Assembly: GCA_966211455.1 (NCBI GenBank)
Contig: CBIHNI010000008.1
Span: 62,001-126,000, forward strand
Direction: 5' to 3'
DNA: 64,000 nt
Origin: 21-14-0-10-47-8 sp966211455
GTDB lineage: Bacteria > Bdellovibrionota > Bdellovibrionia > Bdellovibrionales > Bdellovibrionaceae
The number at the start of each line of letters is the position of its first letter. Position 1 is the first letter of the stretch. Below are positions 40,205 through 49,699 of this stretch, piece by piece. Position numbers and translations under genes: made by a program. Below the pieces are notes generated by a model. That model had not been told where the DNA came from. It ran no database searches and saw only the letters and a program-made list of their open reading frames with translations.

Positions 40205-40705
40205 ATGTTAGCCAATCAAAGCTATCTCCGTGAGACGGCGATGCAGTCCACTGTTGGATCTGTATCCTATATCAAGCCAAAGAATGGAAAATGGAAACGC
40301 AATCTAGCAGCGGATCTTCTGCTGACCGCTTTGATCGACGCCTTTTCGATCTTGGTGATCTTTCTTTTGATGAGTTTCTCCAGCACCGGAGACATTCTTT
40401 ACATCAATAAGAGCACCGAGCTTCCGAAGGCTTCGCGCACCGACGTTCTGGAAAGAAATCCGGTCGTGAAAATCGAAGAAGGAAAGATGTATCTAGAAGA
40501 CAAATCTGTCGACAATGAAACATTGGTCGGCGCGCTTCTAGAATTGCGCAAAAACTTCACCGAAACCCATCCAAATCAAGAGTACCCAGGCACCGTCACG
40601 ATCCAAGCGGATCGCCGTGTTCCGTACTCGGTTTTGAATGCGGCTGTGCTTGCGGCTTCGCATGCGGGTTTCAGTGATGTGCATTTTGCTGTTCTTGTGA
40701 AATAG
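40205..40705 (+). CDS. ExbD/TolR-type motor protein (AglQ/AglS-like), second copy
   Basis: 166 aa. The membrane helix (about 37-60) carries Asp45 in LLLTALIDAFSILVIF. The N-terminal cytoplasmic tail of about 30 residues is longer than in the first copy. A C-terminal ExbD domain (VTIQADRRVPYSVLNA) follows. It is translated 21 bp after the first copy and 15 bp before the TPR gene. Confidence 0.85.
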   Translation: MLANQSYLRETAMQSTVGSVSYIKPKNGKWKRNLAADLLLTALIDAFSILVIFLLMSFSSTGDILYINKSTELPKASRTDVLERNPVVKIEEGKMYLEDKSVDNETLVGALLELRKNFTETHPNQEYPGTVTIQADRRVPYSVLNAAVLAASHAGFSDVHFAVLVK

Positions 40706-40720
40706 AAAAAAGAGGGACGT

Positions 40721-43654
40721 GTGAAAAGGATTTTACGCTCAATTCCAGCTGTGGTGCTGGCATCTTCGGTTGTAACCAGCGTGGCGTTTGCCGATGCTGA
40801 TGGCGATGCCCGCAATCTTTTGATCAACAAACTTGAAAAAGTGCAGATGCAGTTGGCGCCCAACGATTCGTCAAAAGTATCGGTGACCTTGCGTTTGGCA
40901 GATTTGTACGCCGAACGGGCTCGTATCAGCTCGATGCAAGAGCTGAACGAGGGTTGCCAGAATTGCGTGGTCGGCGATGCCGATCGAAAAAAAGCTCTGC
41001 GCTTTTACAACGAAGTCATGAACCGTGCGCCCGAGTCGACTCGCGGCAAAGTGATGGTTCAAGTTGGTCATTTGTATCAGCTGACGGGGAACGAAGACAA
41101 AGCGATCCAATTCTACAATCAGGTCCTGACAAAAGAAAAAACTCCGGCTCTTCTGGCCGAAGCCAATCTTTCTTTGGGCGAGCTTTATTTCAAACGTCGC
41201 GATCACGCCAAAGCCCAAGGTTACTATAATGAAGTTTTAAAGAATCCGGCGGCGACCTCGAAAGGTCTGGCGGCTTACCGTAAGGCTTGGTGCGCTTTCA
41301 ACCAGGGACAGATCGCTTCGGCCATCGAGCAGATCCAAACCGTGTTGAAAACTCCGGCACTTTTGAATCGCAATGGATCGCAAGGTTCACAAATCGATCC
41401 CCAGTTCCACGAGGAAGTGTCGCTGGATTACGTGACTTTCCTGGGTAAAGAAAAATTGGACATGAAGCTGGTCCAATCCTTGTACGACCTCAGCCCCGAG
41501 CGTTTGAAAGTTCAAAACGTTCAGGGTCTGGCGCTTGAACAAGAGCGTCTGGGAAAAAAAGCCGAAGCTTTGACCGTTTGGAAATTCGTTTACGGCTTCT
41601 TAAGCAAGCCGGAAGATCGCTTGGCCGCCCAGATTTCAATGACCCAGCTGGAATTCGATGCCGGAAATCGCAAAGCGGCTTTGGAAAATTACGAAAAAGC
41701 ATTGCAGGTTTGGCGTGAATTCAAATCGTGCGGTAGCAATCAGTGCGAAGAGCTCCGCAAGCGCGCTCGTCAGTTTGTGGTATCTTGGAATCAGCTCGAG
41801 AAAAAACAGGTTTCGCCAGAGCTTTTGACGGCTTACCAGCTTTACACGGCGACCTTCCCAGAAGATGTGGACATGCACATCTATATGGCGCAAGTGGCGC
41901 AGGATCTGAAAGATTATCCGACCGCATCGGCTGCAATGACCAAGGCGATCCCACTTTTGGTTTCAAAGCAAGAAAACGACAAGCTTGAAACCATGCTTTT
42001 GAAACAAATCGAGCTCGCGGAAACGGCGAAAAACGAAGACATGCAAGCGCAGGCGGCGGACGCCTATCTGAAGTACAGCCCGAAGAAAACGAAAGCCTTC
42101 GAAGTGCAGTATCAAAAAGCCCGTGCTCAGTATGAAAAAGGCAATTACGCGGTCGCAGTGGAAGATCTCAAGAAGCTGGCTCTTTCAAACGGTGGCGATA
42201 TGAAGGTTCGCAAGCAAGCGGCCGATTTGTCATTGGACGGATTGGTGCTGTTGAAAGACGAAGCTCGTCTGGCCGCCTGGGCAAAAGAGTTCGCGGCGAC
42301 TTTCAAAGATTCTTCGCAAGAGTACGCAAAGATCGTACAGAAATCGATCCTGACAAAATCGGCGCAAATGGCGGATCAAAGTTCAGAATCGGCCTATCGG
42401 GAACTGTTGGCTTTCAACGTTTCTCAAGCCGAACCGCAAGATCGTTTGAAGTACTATAAAAACAAACTGATCTTGGCCGAAAAGCTGCAAAAATTCCCAG
42501 AAGCTTTGTCTGCGGCTGACGATCTTTTGGCGCAAAAGGAATTAAGCGCCGAGGACCGCGAATTTGCATGGGCCCGTAAAGCTTACCTCAGCGAGCTACT
42601 TTTGGATTTTGGTACGGCATTGGCTGCGACCGAAAAGATCGAAAAATCGATCAATTCTGAAGACAAAGCTTTGAAGCTTGCGATTTTTGCCGAACTTTCG
42701 GGATCGCAAAGCGAAGCGTACTATCAACGTTATCTGACGGCTTCAAAAGATGAAGAGCAGAAGCGTTTGGTGGCAGCGGAACTGGTTCGCAAATCGAAAA
42801 CTCCGGAAAAAGCGTTGGAAGCTTATCGCCCGGTCTTGCAGAAATCTCCGGCCTTGTTGGCGCAGCTGACGGCCGAAGTTTATGCCAAGACTGGAAATGA
42901 AGCTTTGCTGAAGAAGACAATCAAAGATCCGGCTTTGGCCGCAACCGATGCGGGCAAACTGATGGCGCGGATTGAATTCTTGAAAACTTTCTCCGGCTTC
43001 AAAAAGAAAATTACCGGCTTGAAGCTGGAAACGGCCAACGATCGCAAGCTGGCGGCTTCGATCAAATCCCGAGCAGGCGCTTTGGATGAGCTGGAAAAAA
43101 TGACCAAGCAAGCGATCCAAAGTTCAGATTGGACATCGCAGTTGGTGAGCCTGGATCTGCTGGCGAAAGAAAGCGACAGATTTTACTCGGAGCTTTTGTC
43201 GGCCCCGGTTCCAGCAGGTTTGTCGGGCGAAGACGAGCAGCAGTACTTAAGCCTGCTGTCAGCCCAAGCAGCTCCTTACCAGACAAAGGCGGCTGCAGCG
43301 AAGGTGAAAGTCGACGAATTCTGGAAGAATCCAAACTGGGAGTCCGCTTTGACCCATGCTTGGAACGAAAAAAGCCTGCGCGCTTTGATCCAGGTTGAAA
43401 TCGCCGCTCTAAAAGAGACAGCTCCCGAGCAGACACGCAATTTGGCTTCATTGGAAGCTGAACCTGCGACGGCTGAAATCGCGGCTCGCCCCAGCACGCA
43501 GCTTGTTCAAGATGCACGTCGCAAGGTTTATCAAAAGCCGTTCGACAAGCAGGCTTTAGAAGATCTTTTGTCAGTTGAAAAGAAATCAGAAAATACAGCC
43601 ATGGTTCAGTATCTGCAAACTCGTTTGGCAAATCTGGACAAGGAGATCAAATGA
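40721..43654 (+). CDS. Large TPR protein of gliding operon (AglT/GltD-like)
   Basis: 977 aa, GTG start with GAGGG upstream. Signal peptide (LRSIPAVVLASSVVTSVAFA) then continuous alpha-helical TPR-like repeats, for example KALRFYNEVMNRAP, KAIQFYNQVLTKEK and KAQGYYNEVLKNP, spaced near 35 residues. Periplasmic scaffold. In Myxococcus TPR proteins of the Glt complex (GltD, GltE/AglT) bridge the envelope; which one this matches cannot be told without alignment. It overlaps the next gene by 4 bp (ATGA). Confidence 0.8.
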   Translation: MKRILRSIPAVVLASSVVTSVAFADADGDARNLLINKLEKVQMQLAPNDSSKVSVTLRLADLYAERARISSMQELNEGCQNCVVGDADRKKALRFYNEVMNRAPESTRGKVMVQVGHLYQLTGNEDKAIQFYNQVLTKEKTPALLAEANLSLGELYFKRRDHAKAQGYYNEVLKNPAATSKGLAAYRKAWCAFNQGQIASAIEQIQTVLKTPALLNRNGSQGSQIDPQFHEEVSLDYVTFLGKEKLDMKLVQSLYDLSPERLKVQNVQGLALEQERLGKKAEALTVWKFVYGFLSKPEDRLAAQISMTQLEFDAGNRKAALENYEKALQVWREFKSCGSNQCEELRKRARQFVVSWNQLEKKQVSPELLTAYQLYTATFPEDVDMHIYMAQVAQDLKDYPTASAAMTKAIPLLVSKQENDKLETMLLKQIELAETAKNEDMQAQAADAYLKYSPKKTKAFEVQYQKARAQYEKGNYAVAVEDLKKLALSNGGDMKVRKQAADLSLDGLVLLKDEARLAAWAKEFAATFKDSSQEYAKIVQKSILTKSAQMADQSSESAYRELLAFNVSQAEPQDRLKYYKNKLILAEKLQKFPEALSAADDLLAQKELSAEDREFAWARKAYLSELLLDFGTALAATEKIEKSINSEDKALKLAIFAELSGSQSEAYYQRYLTASKDEEQKRLVAAELVRKSKTPEKALEAYRPVLQKSPALLAQLTAEVYAKTGNEALLKKTIKDPALAATDAGKLMARIEFLKTFSGFKKKITGLKLETANDRKLAASIKSRAGALDELEKMTKQAIQSSDWTSQLVSLDLLAKESDRFYSELLSAPVPAGLSGEDEQQYLSLLSAQAAPYQTKAAAAKVKVDEFWKNPNWESALTHAWNEKSLRALIQVEIAALKETAPEQTRNLASLEAEPATAEIAARPSTQLVQDARRKVYQKPFDKQALEDLLSVEKKSENTAMVQYLQTRLANLDKEIK

Positions 43655-43911
43655 AAAAATTGATGTTGGTTCTGCTCGGCGGATTATTGGGTTTGGGTTC
43701 GGCTGCGATGGCGGCCCCGAAGGCGGAGGAAGCAAAGAAAAAGGCCGACTCTTCAACGGCGCACAACTTCGAAGATCTCTTGGTTCAAGGTAAATATCAC
43801 TTTTCGGATGAAGCGGTGACCACGGTCGAAGAAGACAAGGTTCTCGATTCTTTGATCGGTGTTCGCTCGGATTTTAAAGATCGTTTGAAAAAATCGACGG
43901 CTCGTCGCTAG
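43651..43911 (+). CDS. Small secreted protein in gliding operon
   Basis: 86 aa with signal peptide (LMLVLLGGLLGLGSAAMA) and a short, charged mature part (LLVQGKYHFSDEAVTTVEED; basic tail LKKSTARR). Its ATG overlaps the TPR stop. No family recognised. Its place between TPR and TonB-like genes suggests a structural accessory. Confidence 0.65.
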   Translation: MKKLMLVLLGGLLGLGSAAMAAPKAEEAKKKADSSTAHNFEDLLVQGKYHFSDEAVTTVEEDKVLDSLIGVRSDFKDRLKKSTARR

Positions 43912-43928
43912 TTATCGAAGGATAGGTC

Positions 43929-45062
43929 ATGGAAAAAAGACTGGTACTGGAAGATAAAGAGGGGAAAGTTCTCCGCGCCTACGGATGGCAGGGGCAACCC
44001 GTTCAGGTGATTCGTCGCTCGGATACTCGCCGCCTTGAGCTGGTGACTTCGACCGAAAATCTAACGAAAAAGAAAATCGCTTTCGAAAAAATTGGCGATC
44101 TGAAAAAAGAGGACCTGGCGGGAAAGCCATTCTTGGTGGGACAGCTGGGCCATCTTCGTTTGGTCGAAGACATCAAAGAAACAGTCAAAGACGAAAAAGA
44201 ATTCAAGATGTCAGATCGTCACTGGTACCTGGTGATGATCCTGATGTTCGCGCTGGCGGGTTTGATCCTGGGCTTCTTGTTCACGCGACCGCCACAAACG
44301 GCAAAACTGGAAGAAGACCTGAAGCAAGAGCTTGTAAAAATCGTTAAGCAAATGCCACCCAAACAAAAAGTCGAAGCACCCAAGGTGATGACGAAAGAGG
44401 CGACCCAGGAAACGAAAGTTGCAACAAAAACGCAGACCAATTCGTTGAAGCGAATGGGAGCTTTGGCCGTTTTGGGAAGTCTTTCGAAAAGCAAACAGCG
44501 GGGCGGGGTTGATCTGGGTGCGGTGAACACCTCAGCAGGTCCCGGTCTTGGCGGAACCCAGGGCAGCGGTGGTGTGCAGACTTCGTTGTATGGAAAAGGA
44601 ATCGTTTCGGCTCCGGTCGGTGCGGGCGGCAATGTTGAAGGTGCCGGTGGATACGGAACCAAAGGCAAAGGCGGCGGCCAAGCGGGATACGGAAAGCTGA
44701 GCTTGATCGGTTCTGCGGGTAACAACCCCATGCCTTTGGCCAACGAAGCAACCGTTGAAACCGGGTTGGATCGCGATGCGATCGCGGCCGTGATCAATAA
44801 GAACCTGGGCCAAGTTCGCTTTTGTTACGAGCAAGGTCTGCAGGGCGATGCGAATCTCAATGGACGTGTGGCAGTCGATTTCACAATCGGCGGCAACGGT
44901 CTGGTGAAAGTGGCCGGTATCGGCAGCAGCTCGATGGCTTCGAAAATTGTCGAAGACTGCATCGTGATGCGTTTGAAATCATGGAAATTCCCCCTTCCGC
45001 AGGGCGGGGTGGACGTCAAAGTTTCTTATCCATTTGTCTTAAGAAGGGCAGGGCAAGGTTGA
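43929..45062 (+). CDS. TonB-like transducer with AgmX/PglI C-terminal domain (GltG/GltJ-like)
   Basis: 377 aa. A cytoplasmic N-terminal domain of about 95 residues (LEDKEGKVLRAYGW) precedes one membrane helix (99-118). A charged then Gly-rich periplasmic linker (residues about 200-265) leads to a TonB-type C-terminal domain: AIAAVINKNLGQVRFCYE, with paired Cys at about 318 and 364 (VRFCYE; VEDCIVMRL) and SWKFPLPQGG. This TonB-like domain is the hallmark of GltG/GltJ (AgmX), which link the inner-membrane motor to the outer membrane. Confidence 0.85.
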   Translation: MEKRLVLEDKEGKVLRAYGWQGQPVQVIRRSDTRRLELVTSTENLTKKKIAFEKIGDLKKEDLAGKPFLVGQLGHLRLVEDIKETVKDEKEFKMSDRHWYLVMILMFALAGLILGFLFTRPPQTAKLEEDLKQELVKIVKQMPPKQKVEAPKVMTKEATQETKVATKTQTNSLKRMGALAVLGSLSKSKQRGGVDLGAVNTSAGPGLGGTQGSGGVQTSLYGKGIVSAPVGAGGNVEGAGGYGTKGKGGGQAGYGKLSLIGSAGNNPMPLANEATVETGLDRDAIAAVINKNLGQVRFCYEQGLQGDANLNGRVAVDFTIGGNGLVKVAGIGSSSMASKIVEDCIVMRLKSWKFPLPQGGVDVKVSYPFVLRRAGQG

Positions 45063-45063
45063 T

Positions 45064-46269
45064 ATGAAGAAAACAAATCTCGTTCTTTCAGTTTGTGCAA
45101 GTTTGCTTCTGATCGCGGGCTGTTCATCTAGCGAAAAGGATCTTCTTTTCGGTGGAAAACAGGATCCTTTGGCGGATAAGGACCACTCTGTTCAAAGCGG
45201 CGGCGAAAAACCAACGGCACCAGAAGGCCCGAAGCCCATTCAGTCCGATGCGATCCGTATCGACACGGTGAATTTCTACTCGTTCCAAGCGGGCGTGGCC
45301 GATGAATTCAAAATCTCTCACCGCGTTTTGATTGATGGATACACTGGCAATCTGGAAATCTTGAATCTGGCTGATTTCACGGGTGCGACTTACGATAAGA
45401 CGACGGGTGTGTTCAGCTGGACCCCGCCGACCGATTTTGTTGCCGGCGGCAACCTGTATGCGGATCTGATGTTGAACATCCGTGTGACGGCGACAAAAGC
45501 GAACAGCGTGGTTCTGACGTCAACCCAAGATGTCAGCATCCGTGTGAATCGCCTGCTGGCCACCCCAGATATTATTTCAGCACAGGGAAATACGAACTCG
45601 ATTCGTGAGGGCGAAAAAACCTTCATTACCATCGAAGTCGCCGACCCCGGTGCGACCAACGACACGGCAACCTGGCCGGTGCTGAACTTCACGCCGACAG
45701 GCTCAAGCAATGTGGCCGGAAGCTTGGTTCCTTTCTTGAACGAGTACTCGAAAACCCGTATGGCGAACGGACATTTGCAGTACACGATCGAGCTGGACCT
45801 TGGCAGCGCCGAGCTGACAAAAACACAAGGAACGTTCGGGATGGATATCCAGGCGGTTTCCAAGTTCAACACGATCAGCACGAAAAAGACCTTCACGATT
45901 CCGGTTGCGAACAATCTGGCAGATCCGGTTCTGACCTGGAACCAGGCGGTAGACGCGGCGGCTGGACACACGCTGGAATACCAATTCCTGGTTTTCGATC
46001 CGAAGAATGAAGGAAAAGTCGATTCGGTGTCATTCAGTAACGTTCCGACCGGCATGACGACGGCCTGCAAAGACGTGAACCTTTACACGAAATCTTGCCA
46101 GGTCAAATGGGCCGTTCCGGCGTCTCAGCCGACAGGAATCGTAAAAGTCACGGCAACGGCGACGATGAAGAACAATTATTACTATGACACCCAGACACGT
46201 GTGAAATCTTACTTCCTCGAAATCAACGTGACGAAACCTGCTTCTCCAGCACCAGAAGGAGCTTTGTAA
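45064..46269 (+). CDS. Lipoprotein with Ig/cadherin-like domains in gliding operon
   Basis: 401 aa. Lipobox LLLIAGC (Cys20). The mature protein is beta-rich with at least two cadherin or Ig-like domains, signalled by TYDKTTGVFSWTPPTDF and TFITIEVADPGA. A late Cys pair is CKDVNLYTKSC. Start ATG 45064 immediately follows the TGA of the TonB-like gene. Position suggests a periplasmic or outer-membrane-anchored adhesion or scaffold subunit. Confidence 0.75.
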   Translation: MKKTNLVLSVCASLLLIAGCSSSEKDLLFGGKQDPLADKDHSVQSGGEKPTAPEGPKPIQSDAIRIDTVNFYSFQAGVADEFKISHRVLIDGYTGNLEILNLADFTGATYDKTTGVFSWTPPTDFVAGGNLYADLMLNIRVTATKANSVVLTSTQDVSIRVNRLLATPDIISAQGNTNSIREGEKTFITIEVADPGATNDTATWPVLNFTPTGSSNVAGSLVPFLNEYSKTRMANGHLQYTIELDLGSAELTKTQGTFGMDIQAVSKFNTISTKKTFTIPVANNLADPVLTWNQAVDAAAGHTLEYQFLVFDPKNEGKVDSVSFSNVPTGMTTACKDVNLYTKSCQVKWAVPASQPTGIVKVTATATMKNNYYYDTQTRVKSYFLEINVTKPASPAPEGAL

Positions 46270-46991
46270 TGAAAAGCCTACTCATCATTCTGCTTTCGAT
46301 GTTCCAGGTCGCCATGGCGGCTGAAAACAGTTCGCAAGATATCAGCTCGGATTTCGACGCCTTAGGTGGAAACAAAACTTTGCTGGAAAGAGCAAAAGCT
46401 TTGGAGCCCGAAGTGCAAACGACCATTGTTCAGGACCGTGTCGTTTCTCGTCGCAATCGCATCGAGATCGCGCCAGAGCTTTCGGGAACTTTGGGTGGCG
46501 ACACTTACAACCGCACGCGCAGTCTGGGATTGAATTTAAATTACCACTTCACGCCTCGCTGGTCGGTAGGTGTGAAGTACAATCACTCGTTCAACTCGCT
46601 GACTCCGGAAGGCGAAGCGCAGATGAACAAGGCTTACGATGATTACAAAAAGAATCCAAGCAGCCCAAGCGTCGCCTTCCCTGATATCAATTATCCAAAG
46701 TCCGAAGCTTTCGCGCTGGTGAACTGGTATCCAGTTTACGGAAAGATGAACCTGATGGACCAAGGTATTTTGCACTTTGACCTGTATATGTTGGGCGGTT
46801 TGGGCCAAGTTCAATTGGCTTCGGGCACGGCATCTTCATACACCGGCGGTGGCGGAATCGGTTTCTGGTTCACGCAAAATTTCTCGTCTCGTCTGGAAAT
46901 GCGCTACCAAAACTATAAAGCGCAATACATCGACGGCGAAAAGAATATGGACGTCACCGTTGCTTCAATGCAGATGGGATGGATGCTATGA
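46269..46991 (+). CDS. Outer-membrane beta-barrel protein of gliding operon
   Basis: 240 aa with signal peptide (SLLIILLSMFQVAMA). From about residue 68 alternating strands (SLGLNLNYHFTPRWSVGVKY; GGGGIGFWFTQNFSSRLEMR) match outer-membrane barrels such as the Glt barrels GltA/B/H. The ATG shares one base with the preceding stop (TAATG). The short N-terminal helical region may be periplasmic. Confidence 0.75.
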   Translation: MKSLLIILLSMFQVAMAAENSSQDISSDFDALGGNKTLLERAKALEPEVQTTIVQDRVVSRRNRIEIAPELSGTLGGDTYNRTRSLGLNLNYHFTPRWSVGVKYNHSFNSLTPEGEAQMNKAYDDYKKNPSSPSVAFPDINYPKSEAFALVNWYPVYGKMNLMDQGILHFDLYMLGGLGQVQLASGTASSYTGGGGIGFWFTQNFSSRLEMRYQNYKAQYIDGEKNMDVTVASMQMGWML

Positions 46992-48595
46992 TATTGCGAA
47001 AATCGGTTGCCTGGTTGACTGTCGGCCTGCTTGTGGGTTCGCAGGCGCCAGCACAAAATTTAGAAAACCTTCTGACAGATGCAGCGGAACCCGTCAAAGC
47101 GACGGATACCAAAAAAGAAACAGCGGTGAAGCCACCGTCGACTTTCGTTCTGGCTTTGTATGAGCTCTTGCCAAAGCGAAATCCGGAACAAAATATTTTT
47201 ATCCGCATGGTTGAAGCCGGTAAATGGAATCAAGCCCTGCTTCAGTACGCTCAAGCTTTTGAAGGAACCGCTTTCCAGAAATCGGAAAGTGGCTTGGCTT
47301 TGTACGGCCTTCTTCAGTTCCGTTCAGGCCTGCCGATCACGGGAACCGAGACCTTGTTCACGGTTGGTAACGCAAAAGAAATCCACCCGGAACTTCGGAA
47401 CGAGTGGAAGCAATCTTTGTCCACCGAACATTTTGCTTGGGATATGGCCCAGATCAAATGGTCGCCATCGTGGACCACGGTTTTTGGCCCGGCCCCGGGG
47501 ATGCGCATGATGACCCGCGAGCTTCAGGCTGCTCAGAACGTCGAACGTTTGAAGGCTTTGGCATCGGAAGCTCCGGAAGATTCGATCGAAAAAGGCGAAA
47601 TCGAATGGCAGCTTTTGCTGGCTTATTCGATGAACGATCAAGCCGATCAAGCGGGAAAAATTTTGGCTCGTTTGATGAAGTCGTCTCACCCGCCGGTCAG
47701 TCCCGAGCTGATGCAGATGACGGCGGCCCGCTTGCTTTTCCAGAACGGGTACTTTGACTCGTCGATCAAGCTTTACGAAAAAGTCACGGTCAAATCCGAA
47801 TACTGGCCCGAAGCTCAAGAAGAAATCGCCTGGGCCTACATCCGTAAAGGGGAGCCCCAGAATGCGATGGCGGTCAGCCAATCTTTGGTGAAGCCGGTTC
47901 TCAGCTCACAAGTCAGCCCTGAAGCGTATTTTGTGCATTCGCTTTCACAGCTGAAAGTGTGCAATTACACGGGTGTTGCTTCAAGTTTGGATCAGTTCTC
48001 GAAAACTTTCAAAGCTCGGACCTTGGATCTGAACGAAATCGCACAAAATTCAGAATCACCAGCGACAACGAAAGCCATCGAACTGTTGCAGTCGAAAAAA
48101 GCTCAGATCACCGATCTTGGAGCCGAAGGACGCAAGCTTCCGCGTTTGATCACAAAGGACGAAAACCTGTACCGATTCGCCCAAGCCGAAAAATACATGG
48201 CGCAAGAAGCGGAAGCGGCGGACGTTCTTTACGCTCAGTCTTTGGCGCAAACCGGACTGCAGGCAAAGTTCGCGAATCTGAAACAGACGACGCAAAGCCG
48301 GGCGCACCGGGCGAAAGCGGCGGCCGTGCAGCGTGTGCAAGAGCTGGCTCGTGAAGAAGTTCAAGAGACCAAAGACATCTTAAAGAAAATGCATATCATC
48401 GAAGCTGAAGTGATTCAGCAAACGGTGATCGCCGACAAGCTGGCCAAAAATGCGACCGAAGTTCCGGACAAAATCGGAACCACCGGATCCAAGAGCCAAG
48501 ACGTTCTTCGCTTTCCAGCGGACAGCGAAACTTGGTTCGACGAAATCAGCCATTACAAAGTCGACGTCAAAAAATCCTGCCACGCAAAGAGGTAA
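46988..48595 (+). CDS. TPR protein of gliding operon
   Basis: About 535 aa from ATG 46988 (ATGA overlap with the barrel gene); an ATG 9 bp upstream is less likely. Signal peptide VAWLTVGLLVGSQAPAQ. Helical repeats run through most of the protein (LLQYAQAFEGTAF; WEAIRKGEPQNAMAV-like segments), then a coiled-coil-like C-terminus (AKAAAVQRVQELAREEVQET). Periplasmic; it parallels the GltC/GltE class of TPR proteins, exact counterpart unknown. Confidence 0.78.
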   Translation: MILRKSVAWLTVGLLVGSQAPAQNLENLLTDAAEPVKATDTKKETAVKPPSTFVLALYELLPKRNPEQNIFIRMVEAGKWNQALLQYAQAFEGTAFQKSESGLALYGLLQFRSGLPITGTETLFTVGNAKEIHPELRNEWKQSLSTEHFAWDMAQIKWSPSWTTVFGPAPGMRMMTRELQAAQNVERLKALASEAPEDSIEKGEIEWQLLLAYSMNDQADQAGKILARLMKSSHPPVSPELMQMTAARLLFQNGYFDSSIKLYEKVTVKSEYWPEAQEEIAWAYIRKGEPQNAMAVSQSLVKPVLSSQVSPEAYFVHSLSQLKVCNYTGVASSLDQFSKTFKARTLDLNEIAQNSESPATTKAIELLQSKKAQITDLGAEGRKLPRLITKDENLYRFAQAEKYMAQEAEAADVLYAQSLAQTGLQAKFANLKQTTQSRAHRAKAAAVQRVQELAREEVQETKDILKKMHIIEAEVIQQTVIADKLAKNATEVPDKIGTTGSKSQDVLRFPADSETWFDEISHYKVDVKKSCHAKR

Positions 48596-48598
48596 GAG

Positions 48599-49621
48599 AT
48601 GAAACTGAGAATCGGAACATTGTTGTTATCTTTGGGTTTCGTTCTAAGCTGCTCGCCGGAAGCCAGCAAACAGTACGTGCAACCGGAATATGAAAAGACA
48701 AACGTCTCTCAGGATCCAAATATCCAGTACTTCGATCCGACGGTGGATATTCTGTTCGTGGTCGATAACTCGGGAAGTATGGGAACGCATCAGCAGAACT
48801 TGGCGGATAATATCTCCAAGTTCACCAAGACTTTCTCGAAGAACTCGATCTTGAAATACAATATCGGCGTGGTCACAACCGACATGATGGGTTGTTACTA
48901 TAGCAATTGCGATTCGATGGGCCGACTGGTTGGTGCAATCAAGGTCGTCTCGAACGGGACTCCGAATAAAGATACGGTCTTGGCGGATAACTTGACGGTC
49001 GGAACGGGTGGATCTTCATTCGAAGAATCTTTCGCTCCGGTTTTGGCCGCTTTGGATCCGACCATGCTGGCGGGAACCAATGCGGGCTTTTATCGTCCCG
49101 GTGCTTCGCTGGCGATCATCTTCATCACCGATGCCGAAGATCAAAGCCGCAATATCACACCGAAACAATTCTACGCTTCGCTTGTACAGATGAAGAACCA
49201 GGATCCGAAGAAAGTCCTTGGTTACGGCGTCATCGTGCCGACGGGCGTGGCGGATTGTCCGCGTGACGAATACGCAAATCCGGACCGCATCGAAGACTTT
49301 TTGGGTATGGTCGTCAATGGCAGCAAAGGTCAGAACGTTTTCAATCTTTGCGATCCTGATTTCGGTCAACGTATTGCCGGGATGGCCAAAGATATCGTCG
49401 ACGAAGTCGGCGGCGTCTTTTATCTGAACCGCATGCCGGCCGTCGACAGCATTCGCGTGACATACGGAAAAGCCCTGCTGCCACAGGATGCAAAAAAGGG
49501 TTGGTCTTTCGATGCCGGTCGCAACGCGATCGTCCTAGGAGATCAAATCGATTGGGAGTCGCAGCCAACCGGCAGCCGCATCATGGTCAATTACGAAGTC
49601 GCCGATACCAGCGGCTTGTAA
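48599..49621 (+). CDS. VWA-domain lipoprotein ending the gliding operon (CglB-like candidate)
   Basis: 340 aa. Lipobox VLSC (Cys18). A von Willebrand A domain starts at about 49 with the MIDAS motif DNSGSMG (Asp56, Ser58, Ser60), and a later Asp/Thr region IIFITDAEDQS. Six Cys sit in GCYYSNC, ADCPRDE and NLCDPDF. CglB, the Myxococcus gliding adhesin, is also a cysteine-containing VWA lipoprotein, so this is a candidate adhesin. Equivalence is inferred from domain and operon only. AAGAGGTAAGAG precedes the ATG. Confidence 0.82.
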   Translation: MKLRIGTLLLSLGFVLSCSPEASKQYVQPEYEKTNVSQDPNIQYFDPTVDILFVVDNSGSMGTHQQNLADNISKFTKTFSKNSILKYNIGVVTTDMMGCYYSNCDSMGRLVGAIKVVSNGTPNKDTVLADNLTVGTGGSSFEESFAPVLAALDPTMLAGTNAGFYRPGASLAIIFITDAEDQSRNITPKQFYASLVQMKNQDPKKVLGYGVIVPTGVADCPRDEYANPDRIEDFLGMVVNGSKGQNVFNLCDPDFGQRIAGMAKDIVDEVGGVFYLNRMPAVDSIRVTYGKALLPQDAKKGWSFDAGRNAIVLGDQIDWESQPTGSRIMVNYEVADTSGL

Positions 49622-49653
49622 TCGCAGTTAAACCGAAATGAAAAATGAAAGAA

Positions 49654-49684
49654 GGCCGGTCGAAAGATCGGTCTTTTTATTTTG
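49654..49684. terminator. Bidirectional terminator between gliding operon and mglA
   Basis: GGCCGGTC-gaaa-GATCGGTC (49654-49673, one G-T wobble) followed by TTTTTATTTT on the plus strand. On the minus strand the hairpin also stands just beyond the mglA stop, followed by TTCTTTCATTTTT. Confidence 0.85.
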
Positions 49685-49699
49685 GATTGATAGAAAATT

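Noticed and set aside
43062..43631. 189-aa minus-strand frame in the TPR gene
   Set aside because: Antisense to a well-supported operon gene, without motif or ribosome site.
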